A stretch of DNA of 64,000 nt from Paenisporosarcina sp050269735 (GTDB lineage Bacteria > Bacillota > Bacilli > Bacillales_A > Planococcaceae): assembly GCF_050269735.1 (NCBI RefSeq), contig NZ_JBNNIX010000004.1, forward strand, positions 124,001-188,000. Direction: 5' to 3'. Every line of letters starts with the position of its first letter. Position 1 is the first letter of the stretch. Position numbers and translations under genes: made by a program. Below the pieces are notes generated by a model that was given only the letters and a program-made list of their open reading frames with translations, was not told the origin of the DNA and ran no database searches. Shown here in pieces: positions 60,287 through 64,000 of the stretch.

Positions 60287-61063
60287 ATGGATGTTCAATT
60301 AAACAAGTTGCGTATGGACCAACGATATGAGAACAAAAAAGAGTATAAGAAAGAATTAAAAAAGCTCCAATACGACATGTTAAACGTTCAACAACATTTA
60401 TTCAACCAAAAAGTGGGACTGGTTCTGGTATTTGAAGGCATGGATGCAGCCGGTAAAGGGGGAGCCATTAAAAGGTTAACAGAAAGATTAGATCCCCGTG
60501 GTTTAATGGTTCACGCAATTTCAGCCCCACATCCCCATGAACTTAGATACCATTATCTCCAACGGTTTTGGCGTAAACTTCCCCAACATGGACAAATCGG
60601 AATTTTTGATCGTTCGTGGTATGGTCGGATACTAGTTGAACGTATCGAAGGATTTGCTAGGAAACCAGAGTGGGAAAGAGCTTTCAAAGAAATTAATGAC
60701 TTTGAAAGAACTCTTACAGATGAATCGTACATTGTAGTGAAATGTTGGTTACACATCACGAAAGACGAACAATTGGAACGTTTTGAGGAACGACGTAACG
60801 ATCCCTATAAGCAATGGAAATTGACAGATGAAGATTGGCGCAATCGTGAAAAATGGACAGATTATTTAAACGCAGCAGAAGAAATGTTTAAGCGAACACA
60901 TACAGAAGACGCTCCTTGGGTTATTGTAGAAGCGAATGATAAGAAATATGCACGAATGACTGTTTTAAAAAGCATTCTGGAACATATTATGCAAGTGTGC
61001 AAAGAAAAAGGCATACCCGTTGCAAAACTCAATAACGATGTTTCGCAAGGCGAAGAAGCATGA
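60287..61063 (+). CDS. Polyphosphate kinase 2 family protein
   Basis: 258 residues. PPK2 marks: Walker A FEGMDAAGKGG, LDPRGLMVHAISAP, and Walker B/lid FDRSWYGRILVERIEG, then ITKDEQLERFEERRNDPYKQWK. Class I PPK2 enzymes phosphorylate ADP or GDP with polyphosphate. GGAGGG lies 6 nt before the ATG. Single domain. Confidence 0.9.
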   Translation: MDVQLNKLRMDQRYENKKEYKKELKKLQYDMLNVQQHLFNQKVGLVLVFEGMDAAGKGGAIKRLTERLDPRGLMVHAISAPHPHELRYHYLQRFWRKLPQHGQIGIFDRSWYGRILVERIEGFARKPEWERAFKEINDFERTLTDESYIVVKCWLHITKDEQLERFEERRNDPYKQWKLTDEDWRNREKWTDYLNAAEEMFKRTHTEDAPWVIVEANDKKYARMTVLKSILEHIMQVCKEKGIPVAKLNNDVSQGEEA

Positions 61064-61115
61064 TATAATAGCGTAGTATTTTCGGAAAATTTTGAAAGAC
61101 ATGGGGGAAAAGATA

Positions 61116-62918
61116 TTGACTACAAAGACGTACTCTGAAGTTTGGGACTTGGACGTATTTTTTAAAGGGGGAAGCTCCTCTCCGGAACTTCGAGAACATT
61201 TGAATGCTTTAACTGAAAAACTAGATGCCTTTGAAAAAACATTATCGACATTTGAAGTGCCAACGGGCGATTCAGACGCTGCTAAGATTTCTTCTATTAT
61301 TGAAGAAACAAAACAAGTGGCTGAGAATTTATCACAAGCTGGTGCGGTTGTCGGCTGTTATCTCGCTCAGGATACAACTGATAAACAAGCGAACTTATTG
61401 CAAGGAGAAATTGGCTCTTTAGGTGCTCGCTTCTCGTCCTCTATGCTCGTGGTTCAACAACTCTTATCAAAAACTGAAGAGACTGTCTGGACTTCTTTAA
61501 TGAAAGATGAGCAATTGAAAGAATTTGCTTTCGTGTTAAATGAATGGCGTGATGAAGCAAAGGAATTGCTTTCTGAAAAAGAAGAAGACATGATTACCGC
61601 TCTTGGAGTAGACGGCTATCATGGATGGGGTCAGCTTTACGATTTATTAGTGGGTGACGTGAAAGTTCGTGTCACAGTGGACGGAGAAGAAAAAGAGTTC
61701 TCTGTAGGACAAGCGAGCAACTTAAGCTCTCATCCGGATGCACAAGTCAGAAAAGATTCATTCGAAGCTCTTGAACAAGCATGGACAGACAAAGAAGAGT
61801 TCTTTGCTAAAACATTGAACCATATGGCTGGATTCCGCTTAGCAGTTTACAAAAAACGTGGCTGGGATTCGATCTTAAAAGAACCTTTGCAAATGAATCG
61901 CATGAAACAACAAACATTGGATGCAATGTGGGGCGCAATCACTGCACATAAAGCTCCTTTTGTTGAGTATTTAAAGCGTAAAGCCGAGCTTGTCGGAGCA
62001 GATGCCATGCATTGGTACGACTTAGACGCACCAGTGACAGAATCGACTCAGAAGGTTTCGTATCAGCAAGGTGCGGAATTTATTCTAAAACACTTCGGTA
62101 AATTTGGTCCGGAGCTTGAGAAGTTTTCCCGCAAGGCATTTGAAGATGAATGGATTGAAGCAGAAGATCGTCCGAATAAACGACCGGGTGGATTCTGTAC
62201 CGGAATGCCAATGTCACAACAATCACGTATTTTCATGACGTATAGTGGCACAATGTCCAATGTTGCCACATTAGCACATGAACTTGGTCATGCTTTCCAT
62301 TCATATGCACTTCGTCCTGTCCATTGGATGAATCGTCAATATGCAATGGGGGTAGCTGAAACGGCTTCTACATTTGCTGAAATGATTGTAGCCGATGCTG
62401 CAGTTAAAGAAGCGACTACAGCAGATGAAAAATTGGCATTGCTTGAAGATAAGATTCAACGCAGTGTTGCATTCTTCATGAACATCCATGCACGCTTCTT
62501 ATTTGAAACTCGTTTTTATGATGAGCGTAAAAAAGGAATTGTTTCGGCAGCCCGTTTAAATACATTGATGGAAGAAGCGCAACGTGAAGCATTTGGAGAT
62601 GGATTGGGTGAAGTGCATCCGCATTTCTGGGCTTCTAAACTACATTTCTATATCACACGTGTACCGTTCTATAACTTCCCATACACATTCGGTTATTTAT
62701 TCAGCCTGAGTATTTATGCGAAAGCTATTGAAGAAGGCAGCAGTTTTGAAGAAAAGTATATTGCCCTGCTTCAAGATACAGCCATTATGTCGGTTGAAGA
62801 TTTAGCAATGAAGCATTTAGGAGAAGATATCACTCAACATGCGTTCTGGGAAAAAGGCATAGCACTTTGTATTAAAGATGTGGAAGAGTTTCTATCGTTA
62901 ACTTCATCTAAAGGGTGA
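61116..62918 (+). CDS. M3 family oligoendopeptidase (PepF-like)
   Basis: 600 residues from TTG 61116, preceded at 8 nt by GGGGG; TTG 61092 has no site. The zinc site is HELGHAFH with Glu downstream in GVAETASTFAEM. Cuts short peptides in the cytoplasm, as PepF. The N-terminal helical half is usual for the family. A GNAT gene follows after 6 nt, so they are co-transcribed. Confidence 0.92.
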   Translation: MTTKTYSEVWDLDVFFKGGSSSPELREHLNALTEKLDAFEKTLSTFEVPTGDSDAAKISSIIEETKQVAENLSQAGAVVGCYLAQDTTDKQANLLQGEIGSLGARFSSSMLVVQQLLSKTEETVWTSLMKDEQLKEFAFVLNEWRDEAKELLSEKEEDMITALGVDGYHGWGQLYDLLVGDVKVRVTVDGEEKEFSVGQASNLSSHPDAQVRKDSFEALEQAWTDKEEFFAKTLNHMAGFRLAVYKKRGWDSILKEPLQMNRMKQQTLDAMWGAITAHKAPFVEYLKRKAELVGADAMHWYDLDAPVTESTQKVSYQQGAEFILKHFGKFGPELEKFSRKAFEDEWIEAEDRPNKRPGGFCTGMPMSQQSRIFMTYSGTMSNVATLAHELGHAFHSYALRPVHWMNRQYAMGVAETASTFAEMIVADAAVKEATTADEKLALLEDKIQRSVAFFMNIHARFLFETRFYDERKKGIVSAARLNTLMEEAQREAFGDGLGEVHPHFWASKLHFYITRVPFYNFPYTFGYLFSLSIYAKAIEEGSSFEEKYIALLQDTAIMSVEDLAMKHLGEDITQHAFWEKGIALCIKDVEEFLSLTSSKG

Positions 62919-62924
62919 TTTTCA

Positions 62925-63470
62925 ATGATTTTACTGGAAGGCCAAACTTGTTTTTTACGAACTTTAGATGAAAGAGATGCAGCAGAACTTACAAATCTTG
63001 TTTTCAAAAATCGACATTATTGGTCCATTTATGAACCGAGACATCAAGAGTCTTATTTTACAGTAGCTGTTCAAAGAGAAAAAATATTAGAATCAATGCA
63101 CCATATGAAGAATCAACGTGAATTCAGTTTCGGTATTTATGATAAGTGGACTAAAGAACTAATCGGTCATATTTCCATGTACAGTATTAAACGGCTTCCA
63201 TTTTCAAGTGCATTCATTGGTTATTCAATAGATGAATTGAATGTGGGGAAAGGTGTTGCAACTGAGGCTGTTCAGCTTCTGGTGAAGTATGGGATGGAAG
63301 TAGTGGGGCTCCACCGCATTGAAGCGTATGTATCGCCGCGAAACGTAGGTTCAATACGTGTCTTAGAAAAAGCAAACATGCAAAGAGAAGGATTGCTCCG
63401 CCAGCTATTATTTATAAATGGAGAGTGGGAAGATCACTACATCTATGCGGTTTTAGAAAATGATTATTGA
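62925..63470 (+). CDS. RimJ/RimL-type N-acetyltransferase
   Basis: 181 residues. Acetyltransf_3 features: CFLRTLDERDAAEL, FGIYDKWTKELIGHI, FIGYSIDELNVGKGVATEAV (acetyl-CoA loop), SPRNVGSIRVLEKANM and the ending NGEWEDHYIYAVL. Resembles B. subtilis YjcK and RimJ. The substrate may be a protein N-terminus. AAGGGTGA before the ATG. Confidence 0.88.
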   Translation: MILLEGQTCFLRTLDERDAAELTNLVFKNRHYWSIYEPRHQESYFTVAVQREKILESMHHMKNQREFSFGIYDKWTKELIGHISMYSIKRLPFSSAFIGYSIDELNVGKGVATEAVQLLVKYGMEVVGLHRIEAYVSPRNVGSIRVLEKANMQREGLLRQLLFINGEWEDHYIYAVLENDY

Positions 63471-63514
63471 AAAGGTAAGGCCGCTTGGCGGAAATGGCGT
63501 AAAATGATGAATGG

Positions 63515-63546
63515 CTGGTTTCTCAATTGAGAAACCAGTTTTTTTA
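63515..63546 (+). terminator. Terminator after GNAT
   Basis: A perfect 24-bp palindrome ctggtttctcaa/ttgagaaaccag (63515-63538), followed by seven T. Confidence 0.87.
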
Positions 63547-63653
63547 TGTCGATTTCCCGGGAAATATAGGACAGATTAGGCTGAAATGTTTACATATTTT
63601 TAATTCCATCATATACTATGATTACAAATCCAATAAGAATAGTAGGTTTTAAA

Positions 63654-64000
63654 ATGAAAACAATTCCGAAGCCTCTTGTGTTGGCAAATCAATGGACAAT
63701 TGTATTATCAGTTGTCATTTCCCTCATCACTCAATCTGCGTGGATTTTACTCATTCCTTTAGTTTCTTGCCTTTTAAGTTTATTTACAGGATTCAATCCT
63801 GTTTTAGCTTTAGTAAAACAATTCTTATTAAAATCACCTGATCAGTATGAACAGGAAGATTATGACCAACTACAATTTAACCAATGGTTGGCTGTCGGAT
63901 TTTTATTGGTGGCGACAATTAGTTTCTTCATGAATTGGAGTGTTTTGTTTAACATTGCGACCGTCATGGTGGGATTAGCGGCATTGGTAGCTATTATGGG
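63654..64000 (+). CDS. DUF4395 membrane protein (3' end outside window)
   Basis: ATG 63654, 115 codons open to the window end. It begins MKTIPKPLVLANQWTIVLSV with hydrophobic helices around 12-50 and two more near the end; the middle segment SPDQYEQEDYDQLQFNQW is characteristic of DUF4395 (usually about 140 residues). Function unknown. Only a weak AGTAGG is seen upstream. Confidence 0.8.
   Translation, partial: MKTIPKPLVLANQWTIVLSVVISLITQSAWILLIPLVSCLLSLFTGFNPVLALVKQFLLKSPDQYEQEDYDQLQFNQWLAVGFLLVATISFFMNWSVLFNIATVMVGLAALVAIM

Overview
The window looks like chromosomal DNA from an endospore-forming, low-GC Gram-positive of the Bacillales, most likely the Planococcaceae (Sporosarcina/Lysinibacillus/Psychrobacillus relatives). 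The evidence is AGGAGG-type ribosome binding sites, hairpin-plus-T terminators, sporulation genes (prkA, yhbH, spoVR, sda, tlp, a gamma-SASP-like gene, lytH-like), a glnQHMP operon in Bacillus order, and an ATP-grasp ligase plus racemase pair of the D-aspartate ligase type, which fits the Lys-D-Asp/D-Glu cross-bridges known in that family. The genus is inference. I saw no tRNA, rRNA, IS element, prophage or CRISPR array.

Layout. 1-9 kb: small accessory and stress genes: an erythromycin-esterase homologue cut by the window edge, a TmrB-like protein, a patatin, an orphan sensor kinase, a MarR-nitroreductase-monooxygenase operon with a clear operator, and several GNATs. 9-14 kb: a SurA_N lipoprotein, a DUF1541 lipoprotein behind a CsoR-like copper operator, a DUF3231 protein, an RsbR-type stressosome protein and a haloperoxidase/PAP2 enzyme. 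15-21 kb: prkA-yhbH-spoVR, then a short, easily missed sda gene preceded by a cluster of DnaA boxes. 21-30 kb: membrane and metabolic genes (DUF2157/GDYXXLXY pair, iron alcohol dehydrogenase, class I amidotransferase, LytH-like peptidase, D-serine dehydratase, aldo/keto reductase). 30-36 kb: glnQHMP, an amino acid permease, tlp and a SASP-like gene. 36-49 kb: a TetM-like GTPase, a ribA-ribD-HAD operon, a carboxypeptidase, an rRNA methyltransferase, a GGDEF and a histidine-kinase gene sharing one type of membrane sensor, and a YlbC-like CAP protein. 49-64 kb: VanZ plus an FbpA-like peptide, an amidase remnant, the D-Asp-ligase-like/racemase pair, a helicase-aminopeptidase-GDSL operon, an M20 peptidase, a TPP riboswitch with thiT, map, a TspO relative, PPK2, PepF-like peptidase, a GNAT and a DUF4395 gene cut by the window end.

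The strongest unexplained signal is a set of degenerate repeat arrays in six intergenic regions (about 2.85, 11.0, 13.4, 25.4, 35.9 and 58.4 kb). The core words differ, but all six arrays repeat with the same 21-bp period over 3-5 copies; two of them alternate in a 42-bp pattern, and two 25 kb apart share the same 16-bp end unit. The period was measured by hand from the coordinates. Function is unknown.

Other regulation visible in sequence: a 31-bp MarR operator on the promoter start, a 17-bp CsoR-like palindrome, DnaA boxes before sda, a TPP riboswitch with terminator, consensus sigma-A promoters before glnQ and ribA, and a stable hairpin between glnH and glnM.
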